From Opitutaceae bacterium (GTDB lineage: Bacteria > Verrucomicrobiota > Verrucomicrobiia > Opitutales > Opitutaceae): a stretch of 45,799 nucleotides of DNA. The translations under genes and the position numbers were made by a program. The stretch spans positions 1 to 45,799 of the forward strand of contig JADJTK010000040.1 of assembly GCA_016711225.1 (NCBI GenBank). The letters are read 5' to 3'. This document shows positions 12,487 to 21,597 of the stretch, piece by piece; the first letter of the stretch is position 1; each line of letters opens with the position of its first letter. The notes beneath the pieces were generated by a model. It saw nothing but the letters and a program-made list of their open reading frames with translations, searched no databases and had not been told where the DNA came from.

Positions 12487-13140
12487 GGTAGCCCGCCTAT
12501 CGCAACGCGCGTGCCAGCTCCGGACCATGTCATGTAAATCCTTATCCTTCAATAGGAAGCCGGTTGCGCGGCCGAGCCTGCGCGATGGGCCCTGCCGCCC
12601 CCTGCAGTTCTTGCCGCCCACTCCGGGCAGCGATTTCCGCGAGGGCCCCACCGGGGCAAAACCAGAGGTTCACCCCAGCCGGTACGCGGGGGTGAGGCCG
12701 AAGGAAAGGATCTCCCATGGTGCCGCGGACGCAGGCCGCGCCCTATCGAGGGCGTTCCATGGGGCCTTTGGGACCTATTCGCCCCATGCGCCGCTCCGCC
12801 AGCTCCCCGACGAGGGGCCCGCCCCGGCAACGCGGGCCCACGCGGGCCGCTGCCCTCACAGGGTGCAGGCCCACCGGCAAAGGCGAGCGTGGCACCGTGG
12901 CTACTCGCTCCCGGCAGAACAATCCACGGGGCGCTCGAATCCGGACCGCAGGCACGGAGGCCCGCGCCACGGCTCGCGCACAAGACCGCGTTGCGGTCTC
13001 CGGCCCATACAGGCGCCCCTCGGACACGCCAGCTCAGGCAAAAGACCGGTCGGTGGACCCGGTTGACCTCAACCGGGTCGCTCGGCCCCGCCCGCGGCGG
13101 AGTCGCGGCGGAGCCATACCACCATCAAGCTGAACTCATC
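12487..13140. other. Gene-free region upstream of the sigma-like gene and downstream of pgm
   Basis: 654 bases in which the open frames on either strand are low-complexity Arg/Pro/Ala/Gly translations without domains or good starts, so no gene is called. It contains a dyad CATGGGGC/GCCCCATG (12758-12765 and 12781-12788), two direct ACGCGGGCC copies (12834-12850) and a perfect 11-bp hairpin near its right end. I looked for RNase P, SRP, tmRNA and 6S signatures and did not recognise any. Confidence 0.5.
13056..13079 (-). terminator. Perfect 11-bp stem hairpin 61 bases beyond the pgm stop
   Basis: GACCCGGTTGA, two loop bases, then TCAACCGGGTC. On the leftward strand a TTTT lies about a dozen bases after the stem, not directly adjoining it. 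Position and stability favour transcript termination or 3' end protection of the carbohydrate operon. Confidence 0.45.
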
Positions 13141-15105
13141 TCAGCCTTCCGCGCGGGTGGCGGCGTCGGCCTCGATCTGTTGGCGGAGCTCCTCCAACGC
13201 GGCCTTGGTCGCCGCCTTCACCTCGGGCAACGCCTTCGCGTTCTTCACCGTCGCCTGGCCGAAGAGGTAGAATTTGATCTTCGGCTCGGTGCCGGAGCCG
13301 CGCACCGCGTAGTTGTACCCGTTGGCCAACGTCACGATGTAGAGGTCCTGCGCGGGAATCAGCGCGCCGTCGGCGTCCTTGATCTTCTCGCGGCCGAAGT
13401 CGCGGAACTTCGTCACCTTCACCTTGCCGAAGGCCTTCGGCGGCGACTTGCGGTAGGTGGCCAGGATCTTGGCGATCTTCGCCGCCCCGGCCGCGCCCTC
13501 GTAGTAGATGTTGCCGATCGCCTCGGTGTAGTACCCGTACTTGAGGTACAGGCCGTCGAGCTGCTCGGTGACGCTCTTGCCGGCCTTCTTGGCGGAGGCG
13601 GCGAGTTCGCAGAAGATCAGGCAGGCGGCGTTGCCGTCCTTGTCGCGCACGGTGTCGGTGGGCAGGTAGCCGTAGCTCTCCTCGCCGCCGAAGACGTAAA
13701 GCGTGCTGTAGTCGAGCAGCAGTTCCGCCCGGATCTCCGGGGAGGTGGCGTCGTAGTCGAGCGCCACGCCCTCCGCCTCGAAGAGCTTCTCCTTCATCTC
13801 AGCCTCGTAGGCGGCGATCTTGGCGCCGATCCACTTGAAGCCGGTGAGGGTATTGATGACCTTCAGACCATGCGCATGGCCGATGGCGTCCTGCAGCTGC
13901 GAGGTCACAAAGGTCTTGATGAGGGCGGCGCGCTTGGTGCCCTTCTTCGGCAGCACGCCCTGCTTTTTCATTGCAGAAATCCGGTACTCCGCCAGCAGCG
14001 CGCCGATCTGGTTGCCGGTGAGCAGCACCATCTCGCCCTGCGCATCGCGCACGGCCACGCCCATGCGGTCGCAGTCCGGGTCGGTCGCCAGAACGAGGTC
14101 GGCCTTGGTCTTCTGGGCGAGCTCGACGGCCATCGCCAGCGTGGGCGCGTTCTCGGGATTGGGCGACTTCACGGTCGGGAAGCGCGGATCGAAGGCGAGC
14201 TGCTCGGGCACCGCGGTGACCTTCACTCCGAAGCGCTCGAGCAACGGCAGCGTAGCCACCGCTCCGGTACCATGCACATTCGTGAAGACGACCTTGAGCT
14301 TGGAGCCCTTGAACACGTCCGGATCGATCACCGCGGCGGCGGCCGCCTCGAGATAGGCCTGCTCGACCGCGACCCCGAGGGTGACCACGGCATCCAGTTT
14401 CTTGACGAAAAACTTCGCCACCTCGTCCCAAGCGACTTGGTCGACCTGGTCGATGATGCCCTTGTCATGCGGGGGTACGACCTGCCCGCCGTCGCCGAAA
14501 TAGACCTTGTAACCGTTGTCGTGAGGCGGGTTGTGGCTGGCGGTGATGACGATGCCCGCCGAGGCCTTGAGGTGGCGCACCGAGAAGCTCAGCTGCGGCG
14601 TGGAGCGCGGGCCGTCGAAGATGAACGCCTGGCCGCCGAGCTGGCTCCAGGTCGAGGCGGCGAGCTCGCAGAAGTGGCGCGAGAAATGGCGCACATCGTG
14701 GGCAATCACCAGGCGCGGCAGGTCGAAGCTGCCGACACCGCACAGGTAGCTCTTGGTGTAGCGGAAGAGCCCCACGGTGGCGCGCACGATGGTGAAGTCG
14801 TTGAGCACGTTGCATCCTACGGCCGGATGCGCCGGCGACCCCTGCGCGCTGAGCACGCCGATCTCGGCCGCTGCGGTGACCTTGCCGATGGTGCGGCCGC
14901 GCATGCCGCCGGTGCCGAACTCGAGCGTGCGGTAGAAACGGTCGTTGAGCTCGGGCCACTGTTCCTTGGCCACGAGTTCCTCAAGGCTGGCGCGGGCCCA
15001 GTCGGGCAGGAAAGTGCCGGCCAGCCACGCGCGCAGATTCAGCGCCGTGCTTGCGAGAAGTTTCCCGGCCTGCGTGGCCGCGGCGATTTGGTCGATCGTG
15101 CTCAT
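13141..15105 (-). CDS. Phosphoglucomutase / phospho-sugar mutase (alpha-D-phosphohexomutase family)
   Basis: 654 residues. It interconverts glucose-1-phosphate and glucose-6-phosphate or a related sugar phosphate pair. All four family motifs are seen: catalytic phosphoserine S190 in ASHNPPHDNGYK; the metal loop DPDCDRMGV near 340; the sugar-binding loop GGEESYGYL; and the phosphate-binding loop RGSGTEPKIKFY near the C-terminus. The length is that of the large bacterial mutases rather than the 450-residue GlmM/ManB type. It lies 81 bases downstream of the UDP-sugar pyrophosphorylase in the same direction, so the two probably make sugar-1-phosphate and then NDP-sugar as a pathway pair. The exact sugar is not decided by sequence alone. 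Confidence 0.94.
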   Translation of the reverse strand: MSTIDQIAAATQAGKLLASTALNLRAWLAGTFLPDWARASLEELVAKEQWPELNDRFYRTLEFGTGGMRGRTIGKVTAAAEIGVLSAQGSPAHPAVGCNVLNDFTIVRATVGLFRYTKSYLCGVGSFDLPRLVIAHDVRHFSRHFCELAASTWSQLGGQAFIFDGPRSTPQLSFSVRHLKASAGIVITASHNPPHDNGYKVYFGDGGQVVPPHDKGIIDQVDQVAWDEVAKFFVKKLDAVVTLGVAVEQAYLEAAAAAVIDPDVFKGSKLKVVFTNVHGTGAVATLPLLERFGVKVTAVPEQLAFDPRFPTVKSPNPENAPTLAMAVELAQKTKADLVLATDPDCDRMGVAVRDAQGEMVLLTGNQIGALLAEYRISAMKKQGVLPKKGTKRAALIKTFVTSQLQDAIGHAHGLKVINTLTGFKWIGAKIAAYEAEMKEKLFEAEGVALDYDATSPEIRAELLLDYSTLYVFGGEESYGYLPTDTVRDKDGNAACLIFCELAASAKKAGKSVTEQLDGLYLKYGYYTEAIGNIYYEGAAGAAKIAKILATYRKSPPKAFGKVKVTKFRDFGREKIKDADGALIPAQDLYIVTLANGYNYAVRGSGTEPKIKFYLFGQATVKNAKALPEVKAATKAALEELRQQIEADAATRAEG

Positions 15106-15186
15106 GATGGTGTGCGTTGGTGAAGGATGGGGGGCGTGGAAAGTGGCGGAGGGAGCTGCGGCAGGAACGGTAGCGTGGCGACGCTG

Positions 15187-16608
15187 TTATTCGAGCACCA
15201 GGCCGGGGACCACGGCGGGCGCGGGCGCGAGGCGGCGCCAGGCGGCGAGGAAGCTCGGTTCGTCGTCGCCGAAGATCGGCGACACTTCGACGGCGAAGGG
15301 CGGCAGCCCGGTGGCGTCGGCGGGCACGGTGGCGCCGGCGGCGCGCAGCCAGCGCACGAACTGCCGCAGCTGGTCGTCGCGGCAGGTCTTGGGCGAATCG
15401 ACGCCCTCGGCGTTTTTAACCGGGCTGAAGTCGTCGGCGCGTGGCGCCTCGATGGTGACGGCGTTGCGGGCGAACGGGAGTGCGTCGAAGACGAACATCT
15501 CGAACTTCACGCCGTTGGCCTTCTCGGGTTTCACGGGCGTGCCGTCGGCGGCCAGGCAGGGGATCTTCTTATCCGCGCGATGGAACGGCAGCGCGTCGGC
15601 GCCGTTGGCCATGCGCTCGATGAAGCCGCGGCTGAAGACATGGATCGCCACGCTACCGGCGATGAACCGCAGCCGGCCGGTGGCCGCATCGACCTCACGT
15701 TGGCGCTCCATCGGCAGGTCGGAGTACTCAACGACGAGCAGCTTCTCGCGCTGGCGGCAGAAGTGCCCGACTTTCTCCTCGGGATACGCCTTCGGGATCA
15801 TCTTGCTCGACATCTCGGCGCCGGCGCGGAGATGGAAGCCGATGAACGTCGGGTCGACACAGCGCACCAGCGGATTGTCGACCTGGAAGTAGCTGAGCGC
15901 GTCGATGCCCTCACGGCGCATGATCGCCAGCGCGCCGCTGCGGTCGAGCGCCCGCAGCGAGCCGCCATGACCGTCGGGACTGAGCGCGATGGACGACTTC
16001 GTTTCGAGGAGAATCTTGCCGTCGAAACCGACCGCCGGCATCCGGCCCTGGCGAAAGAAATGCACGCGCTCGGCGCCGAGACCGAAGTAGCCGTTCTCGA
16101 CGAAGAACGCCTCGGTGGCCGCGTGGTTCGCGTGGCTGGTCATGATGAACCAGTGCAGTGGTTTCCCGTAGCGCCGGCCGGCGGCGAGAATCTTCTCGGC
16201 GAATACCTGGAAGAGCGACTTTTGGCGCACCGGGGTTACTTTGAAGGTACCCTTGGGGCCGTCGTAGCCGAGGCGAGTCCCCTGCCCGCCCGCGACCACG
16301 AAAGCCGCCACGCGACCGGCGCGCAGCGCTTCTTCTCCGAGTTGACGAGCCGAGGCCCAGGCGACGGCGTCGCCACCGTTTTGGGGCAGCGAAACGTACG
16401 GCGCCGGCTCCAGGTCGGCCAAGTCGACCGCGGCGCCCGTGGAGCTTCGCACCAGGGTGTCGTTGAGACGGGCGACCTCGGCGAGGTCGATCTCGCGCGC
16501 CTGCTCGGCGAGCTGGGCCTGGTCGGCGGGCGACAGTTCGTTCCAGAAACGGAAGACGTGGCCCTGGCCGGCGTTGGTGAAGGACTCGATCAACTGGGTC
16601 GTTTCCAT
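15187..16608 (-). CDS. UDPGP-family UTP:sugar-1-phosphate uridylyltransferase (UAP1-like)
   Basis: 473 residues. The N-terminal part (FTNAGQGHVFRFWNELSPAD) and the nucleotide loop VAGGQGTRLGYDGPKG (about residues 105-120) are typical of the eukaryote-like UDP-GlcNAc/UDP-glucose pyrophosphorylases. Further motifs are MTSHANHAATEAFF, LSPDGHGG (uridine/sugar contact), YFQVDNPL (metal Asp) and HRADKKIPC. The reaction is UTP plus sugar-1-phosphate to UDP-sugar plus PPi. Whether GlcNAc-1-P or Glc-1-P is used cannot be settled; the adjacent phosphoglucomutase favours a hexose-1-phosphate. The ATG at 16608 is chosen since METTQLIESF begins the conserved region; 15 extra in-frame residues upstream look unconserved. 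Confidence 0.9.
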   Translation of the reverse strand: METTQLIESFTNAGQGHVFRFWNELSPADQAQLAEQAREIDLAEVARLNDTLVRSSTGAAVDLADLEPAPYVSLPQNGGDAVAWASARQLGEEALRAGRVAAFVVAGGQGTRLGYDGPKGTFKVTPVRQKSLFQVFAEKILAAGRRYGKPLHWFIMTSHANHAATEAFFVENGYFGLGAERVHFFRQGRMPAVGFDGKILLETKSSIALSPDGHGGSLRALDRSGALAIMRREGIDALSYFQVDNPLVRCVDPTFIGFHLRAGAEMSSKMIPKAYPEEKVGHFCRQREKLLVVEYSDLPMERQREVDAATGRLRFIAGSVAIHVFSRGFIERMANGADALPFHRADKKIPCLAADGTPVKPEKANGVKFEMFVFDALPFARNAVTIEAPRADDFSPVKNAEGVDSPKTCRDDQLRQFVRWLRAAGATVPADATGLPPFAVEVSPIFGDDEPSFLAAWRRLAPAPAVVPGLVLE

Positions 16609-16730
16609 GCGAGGCGCCCAGAGTCGACGACCGCCCCGCCCGCGCAACGGCAAAGTGGCCCCAACAAAGGGGTCTCGCCTGTGTGGGATTGCTCCTCGTG
16701 CACCCGCTTGCGACCGGAATTCGCAGTTGC

Positions 16731-17327
16731 TCAGCCGCTCCGGGGCGCGAAGCCCATGATTCCACGAATGAAATCGGCACGTGTCCTGTCGGTGAGCCCT
16801 TCCAGCAGACGGAAGGAGACCTCCATGCCGGCGGCCGGCCCCCAGCAGGTGATGATGTTCCCGTCCTCGACAATCGGCTCGTTAACGACGTTGGCGCCAA
16901 ATCCAGCCAGCGTTTTCTGGCGGATACGATCCTTCTGGTTGTAGGTCGTGCAAAGCCGGCCCCGCAACGCTCCGCTCTTGCCGATCAACAAGGCCCCCAC
17001 GCAAATCGCGGCGATAAGTTTTCCCGCGCGGTCGAACTCGCGAATCAACCCCAGCAGGCGCTCGTCGTAGGCCTCGCGGTAGAAATCGAATTCGATGAAG
17101 CCACCGGGCAGCGCCAAGGCATCGAAGTCGGCCGCACGAATCTCCTCCCACAGCAAGTCGACCACCATCCGTTGGTCAAAGGAGCTGGCGACCTCGCGGG
17201 TGAATCCCGCCGTGAACAGCTTCGTCGAACCGTCGCCGTCGACCAGATTCCAGCCGATGACATCAATGAAAGCACTGGCCTCGTAGGTCTCGAAGCCATG
17301 GGGCAGAAAGAGCAGGACCTTTTTCAC
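16731..17327 (-). CDS. DJ-1/PfpI family protein
   Basis: 198 residues from a GTG at 17327 (VKKVLLFLPHGFE, the usual start of this family). Features of the flavodoxin-like glutaminase fold are present: acidic partner Glu in PHGFETYEA, FDALALPGGF, and the nucleophile elbow AAICVGALLIG with C109. Members act as chaperones, deglycases or peptidases; substrate not predictable here. No Shine-Dalgarno sequence precedes the GTG; an in-frame TTG at 17363 is the alternative start. It follows the fucosidase gene by about 50 bases and precedes the UDP-sugar pyrophosphorylase by 122 bases in the same direction, so co-transcription is plausible. Confidence 0.87.
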   Translation of the reverse strand: MKKVLLFLPHGFETYEASAFIDVIGWNLVDGDGSTKLFTAGFTREVASSFDQRMVVDLLWEEIRAADFDALALPGGFIEFDFYREAYDERLLGLIREFDRAGKLIAAICVGALLIGKSGALRGRLCTTYNQKDRIRQKTLAGFGANVVNEPIVEDGNIITCWGPAAGMEVSFRLLEGLTDRTRADFIRGIMGFAPRSG

Positions 17328-17377
17328 AAACGATAACAACGGGACAACACCGCCTGACTGCAAGAGACCAGTATGAT

Positions 17378-19792
17378 CTACAGCCCGAGCGCTTTCACTG
17401 CGTCAAGCCGTTGCCCCACCTTCGTCGGCAAATCGCGCACGAGGCGATCGCCCAGACGCACGGAGATCGAATGGCCGAGCAATGAAACAATCTCGCAACG
17501 CTCGATCGTGCCGCTTCTCCACTCCATCGACACTTCGAAACCGCCGCGGGCGCGTAGCCCGTTGACTTGGCCGTTCTTCCATTGCGACGGCAACGCAGGC
17601 AGCAGCTCGACGATACCGTTGTCGTGGCTCTGCAGGAGCATCTCGGCGATGCCGGCAGTAGCCCCGAAGTTGCCATCGATCTGAAACGGCGGATGCGAGT
17701 CGAGGAGGTTCGGCTGTGTCGATTTGGCCAACAACGCCTGCAGGTCGGCGCGGGCCTTCTCCGCGTCGCCAAGTCGCGCCCACATGCTCACGATCCACGC
17801 GCGGCTCCAGCCTGTGTGGCCGCCGCCATGCGCAAGCCGGAATTCGAGGGTGCGGCGCGCGGCGGCGAAGAAATCGCTGCCGTTCGCCGCGGCATTGGAG
17901 CGCGTGAAGTGCGCCCCGGGATGCAGCCCGTACAAGTGCGAGACGTGGCGGTGGCCGGGCTCGACCTCGGGACGTTCCTGGGCCCACTCCATCACGCGAC
18001 CGTCGGCGCCGATCTGGGGCAGGGCGAGGACCGCACGCGCGGCCTCGACGGCCGCCACCGTCTCGTCGGCGATGCCGAGGGCGCGGGTGGCAGCGAGGAA
18101 GTGGGTAAACGTCTCCCAGATGATCTGCTGGTCCATCGAGTTGCCCATCGAGACGCTATGCTTCGCGCCGTCGGGCCCGAAGAATTCGTTCTCCGGCGAC
18201 GCGCTCGGCCCGGAGACGAGCCGGCCGGTGTGCGGCTCAGGGACCAGCCAGTCGAGAAAGAACAGCGAGGCGTCGCGCAACACCGGGTACGCCCGGCGCG
18301 CCAGAAAGTCGCGGTCGCCGGTGTAGAGGTAATGCTCCCAAAAATGCCGGGTGCTCCACGCAAAACCCATCGGCCACATCGCCCAAAGCGGGCGACCGTC
18401 GGTGGAGGCGCCGAGCCAAGCGTCGGTCGTGTAGTGGGCCACGGCCCCGCGCGCGCCATAGATTTCACGGGCGGCGAGACGCCCTCCGTTGGCAGCCAGG
18501 TTTTCGATCAGGGAGAAGAACGGCTCGTGGCACTCGGCGAGGTTGGTGACCTCCGCCGGCCAGTAGTTCATCTGGATATTGATGTTGATGTGGTAGTCGG
18601 CGCTCCACGGCGCGTACATCAGGTTGTTCCAGATACCCTGGAGGTTCGCCGCCAGATCACCAGGCCGCGAGGAACTGATCAGGAGATAGCGCCCGTACTG
18701 GAAATGCAACGCGAGCAGCCCGAGGTCCTCGGCCCCCGCCTGCACGCAGCGCAGGCGCTCGTCGGTGGGCAGGGCGGCGTTCAGATCGTCGCCGAAGGAG
18801 AGCGACGCGCGACGGAAGAGCCGGTGATGCTCGGCCTGCGCCCGCGCGGCGATGGCCGCAAACGGCTGCCCCGCCACCGCGGCGAGATCGGTTTGGGCCG
18901 CCACCACATTGCTCCGCGCAAGCGGGACGGCGGGCATGGTGGCGTTGTAGTCGCTGCGCACGGCAAAGAACAGCGTGGCCGAGTCGGCCCCGCGCACAGC
19001 CAGCGTGTTCCCTGCGGTCGTGAGCGTGCCGCCTTCAGGCTGCACCCGCAGGACGCCGGCGAACTTCACCCCATCGCCGCGATGATCGGCCAATGCCTGG
19101 CCGGTCATGCCCAGCGTGCCGTCGGGCAACACCTCCACGGTGACATCGTCCCGCTCGAGCGCGGCCACAAACGAGATCTGCCCCGGCTGGCTGGCGGCCA
19201 GGTGCACGACGAGCAACTGATCGGCTGCGCTGGCGAAAACCTCGCGGCGAAACGTCACAGTCCCCACGCTGAACTCGGTCGCGGCCACCGCGGAGTCGAG
19301 ATCGAGCTCACGGCGGTAGGCGGTGGGCGCGCCGGCCGGGAGGGTGAAGGCGAGCTTGAGCTCTCCCAAAGTTTGGTGACTGCGGCCGACCTGCGGTTGC
19401 GGGCCAATCACCTCGTTCTGCACGAGCGTCTCGGCCTCGGCGAATTTCTCGGCAAAGAGCAGCTCGCGGATTTTTGGAAGCTGGCGCCCCGCGGCGGTGC
19501 GGTTGAGCGCCTCGGGCCGGCCGCACCAGATGGTTTCCTCGTTGAGCTGCAGCGTCTCCTCGGCGACCCCGCCGAAGACCATCGCGCCAAGCCGGCCATT
19601 GCCGACGGGCAACGCCTCCGTCCATTCGGCGGCCGGCTGCCGGTACCACAATTGCAGCGCACCGAAACGCTCGACCGGAGCCACTACGGCAGCGCCAGCC
19701 GCCGGTTCACCGGCCGCACCGCTCGGCACAGCCAACGCCACCACGGACAGCCACAACGCAGCGAAGGACAACGAGAGCAGAGGGGCGCGCAT
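17378..19792 (-). CDS. GH95 family alpha-L-fucosidase, secreted
   Basis: 804 residues with a signal peptide (APLLSLSFAALWLSVVALA). The GH95 layout is clear: an N-terminal beta-sandwich (LWYRQPAAEWTEALPVGNGR, LQLNEETIWCG) and an (alpha/alpha)6 barrel. Catalytic-region motifs match those of 1,2-alpha-L-fucosidases: DYHININIQMNYWPAE with the two catalytic Asn, SASPENEF with the general acid Glu (about residue 535), and PFQIDGNFGATAGIAEML with the Asp (about 704). It would release terminal fucose (or galactose in some members) from glycans outside the cytoplasm. The start is set at the ATG at 19792, where the signal peptide begins, rather than at further upstream in-frame codons. Head of a leftward carbohydrate cluster. 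Confidence 0.95.
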   Translation of the reverse strand: MRAPLLSLSFAALWLSVVALAVPSGAAGEPAAGAAVVAPVERFGALQLWYRQPAAEWTEALPVGNGRLGAMVFGGVAEETLQLNEETIWCGRPEALNRTAAGRQLPKIRELLFAEKFAEAETLVQNEVIGPQPQVGRSHQTLGELKLAFTLPAGAPTAYRRELDLDSAVAATEFSVGTVTFRREVFASAADQLLVVHLAASQPGQISFVAALERDDVTVEVLPDGTLGMTGQALADHRGDGVKFAGVLRVQPEGGTLTTAGNTLAVRGADSATLFFAVRSDYNATMPAVPLARSNVVAAQTDLAAVAGQPFAAIAARAQAEHHRLFRRASLSFGDDLNAALPTDERLRCVQAGAEDLGLLALHFQYGRYLLISSSRPGDLAANLQGIWNNLMYAPWSADYHININIQMNYWPAEVTNLAECHEPFFSLIENLAANGGRLAAREIYGARGAVAHYTTDAWLGASTDGRPLWAMWPMGFAWSTRHFWEHYLYTGDRDFLARRAYPVLRDASLFFLDWLVPEPHTGRLVSGPSASPENEFFGPDGAKHSVSMGNSMDQQIIWETFTHFLAATRALGIADETVAAVEAARAVLALPQIGADGRVMEWAQERPEVEPGHRHVSHLYGLHPGAHFTRSNAAANGSDFFAAARRTLEFRLAHGGGHTGWSRAWIVSMWARLGDAEKARADLQALLAKSTQPNLLDSHPPFQIDGNFGATAGIAEMLLQSHDNGIVELLPALPSQWKNGQVNGLRARGGFEVSMEWRSGTIERCEIVSLLGHSISVRLGDRLVRDLPTKVGQRLDAVKALGL

Positions 19793-19955
19793 CGGCCGGT
19801 GATTTAGCGCTGCACCCATTCCGCATCCAGCCCAATCGCACCCCGCCGCGGGATCCGCTAGTCTCCTACGCCTGCCCTGGTCGCTTGCCCCCGCATTGGT
19901 TGCTGCTCTTCTATAGCGCCGCCCGGCTCACTTCCGCCCGCCAACCCTCCCTCCG

Positions 19956-20387
19956 ATGAATCAGGACCAGGAACACCTTCGGTTGCTCACGACCTTCCAC
20001 TACGTCGTCGCCGGACTGGCGGCGCTGTTCTCGATGATTCCACTCCTCCATCTCGCAATCGGCCTGGCCTTCGTCTTCGCCCCGGAAGCGATGACCGGCC
20101 ACGGCCAGCAGCAGCCCCCGGCCTTTCTCGGCTGGATCTTCATCGTCTTCGCCTCCGTGTTTATCTTGTGCGGACTGAGCGTGGCGACCTGCATTCTGGT
20201 CGCCGGCCGTTCGCTGGCGAAACGCCGGCGCTACACCGTCTGTCTGGTTGTAGCCGGGCTGGAATGCCTGTTCATGCCGTTCGGCACCGTGTTGGGCATC
20301 TTCACCATTCTCGTCCTGCAGCGGGAGTCGGTGAAGCAACTCTTCGCGCCGGCCTCGGCCGGCCCGGTGCCGCCACCCGCCCTGTAG
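19956..20387 (+). CDS. Small integral membrane protein of unknown function
   Basis: 143 residues with about three hydrophobic spans: VVAGLAALFSMIPLLHLAIG, FLGWIFIVFASVFILCGLSV and YTVCLVVAGLECLFMPFGTV. The N-terminal start MNQDQEHLRLLTTFHY and the central charged RSLAKRRRY suggest a compact helical bundle with a short loop. I recognise the pattern as one shared by hypothetical proteins of Verrucomicrobiota but cannot give a function. The tail after the last span is short and Ala/Pro-rich. It is divergent from the fucosidase gene and stands 217 bases before oppD. Confidence 0.82.
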   Translation: MNQDQEHLRLLTTFHYVVAGLAALFSMIPLLHLAIGLAFVFAPEAMTGHGQQQPPAFLGWIFIVFASVFILCGLSVATCILVAGRSLAKRRRYTVCLVVAGLECLFMPFGTVLGIFTILVLQRESVKQLFAPASAGPVPPPAL

Positions 20388-20604
20388 CGCCTCGCTCCTG
20401 CAACGGTACGACGAAGTCAGTCCCTGCGCCCGCGGCGAGCCTTCTGGCGGTGGGGAGGGATTTGCCCGCGCCAGTTCGAGGATTGGCCGGATGATTAGTG
20501 CAACGCCGCCCCTCCATCCGGGGCATTCTGCCGCATAACGCCCCGCCCCACCCTCGCCTTTTGCCTTTGCCCCGGGCCGGTGCAGGCGTCGTATTCCGAC
20601 GCTG

Positions 20605-21579
20605 ATGCCGCTGCTCGAAGTAACCGATCTCCGCACCCACTTTCACACGCGCAACGGCGTGGTGCGGGCGGTCGACGGCATCGACTTCCCCCTCGAGCCG
20701 GGCGAGACGCTCGGGATCGTGGGCGAATCCGGCTCGGGCAAATCGGTCACGTGCCAATCGCTCATGGGCCTGCTGCCGCAGCCGCCGGCGCGCATCACTG
20801 GCCAAGCGCTCTTCGCGGGCACCGACCTGCTCAGTTGCCGCCCGCGCGAGCTGCGCGCCATCCGCGGCCGCCGCGTCGCGATGATCTTCCAGGATCCGAT
20901 GACGTCGCTGAACCCGTACCTGCGGATCTCCGACCAACTCATCGAGCCGTTGCTCATCCACGAGAAACTCGGTCGCAAGGCCGCGCTCGCCCGCGGGCTG
21001 GAGATGCTGGAGGCCGTGGGCATCAACGACGCGGCCACCCGCCTCCACCATTACCCGCACGAGTTCTCCGGCGGCATGCGCCAACGCGTGATGATCGCGA
21101 TGGCGCTCATCGCCCGCCCCGAGCTGCTCATCGCCGACGAGCCCACCACCGCCCTCGACGTCACCGTGCAGGCGCAGATCCTCGATCTCCTCCGCCGTCT
21201 CCAGCGCGAGCTCGGCATGGCCGTAATCTTCATCACCCACGATCTCGGTGTCGTCGCCGGACTCTGCGACCGCGTGCAGGTGATGTACGCCGGCCGCATC
21301 GTCGAGAGCGCCACGACCACGGAGCTCTTCGCGCGTCCGCAACATCCCTACACTCGCGCGCTCCAACGCTCGATCCCCGCGCTCCAGCCCAAGGGTTCCG
21401 AGCTCTTCACGATCCCGGGGCTGCCGCCCGATCTGAGCCGCTTGCCCCCCGGCTGCGCGTTCGCGCCGCGCTGCGAGTTCGCCGTAGAAAAGTGCCGAAC
21501 CAGCGACGCCCCACCGCTCGTGGAAACCAAACCCGCCCACCGCTCCGCCTGCCTCCGCGTGCAGAGCGGTGAACTCTGA
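20605..21579 (+). CDS. oppD: Oligopeptide/dipeptide ABC transporter ATP-binding protein OppD/DppD
   Basis: 324 residues. It powers import of peptides with a paired ATPase and two permeases. Walker A GESGSGKS (residues 40-47), Q-loop MIFQDPMTSLNPYL, signature FSGGMRQRV, Walker B LLIADEPTTALD and switch His in FITHDLGVV are all present. The C-terminal oligopeptide-transporter extension is there too: HPYTRALQRSIP, then PPGCAFAPRCEFAVEKC with the cysteines typical of the family. Its partner oppF follows, but a 232-residue unknown gene is inserted between them. No permease genes are in the window. Confidence 0.95.
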   Translation: MPLLEVTDLRTHFHTRNGVVRAVDGIDFPLEPGETLGIVGESGSGKSVTCQSLMGLLPQPPARITGQALFAGTDLLSCRPRELRAIRGRRVAMIFQDPMTSLNPYLRISDQLIEPLLIHEKLGRKAALARGLEMLEAVGINDAATRLHHYPHEFSGGMRQRVMIAMALIARPELLIADEPTTALDVTVQAQILDLLRRLQRELGMAVIFITHDLGVVAGLCDRVQVMYAGRIVESATTTELFARPQHPYTRALQRSIPALQPKGSELFTIPGLPPDLSRLPPGCAFAPRCEFAVEKCRTSDAPPLVETKPAHRSACLRVQSGEL

Positions 21580-21597
21580 GCAGCCTCACGCCATCCG

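Noticed and set aside
12920..12950. tRNA-like CTCGAATCC fragment
   Set aside because: No matching acceptor stem, D arm or CCA-side pairing around it.
12549..12983. Possible small gene on the leftward strand
   Set aside because: Low-complexity Gly/Arg/Pro translation, no ribosome-binding site and no recognisable domain.
12889..15123. Long open frame opposite the phosphoglucomutase gene
   Set aside because: High GC removes stop codons on the antisense strand; its residues are Arg/Gly/Leu/His-rich with no domain, while the other strand encodes all mutase motifs. Similar antisense frames opposite recJ, secDF and GH95 were rejected for the same reason.
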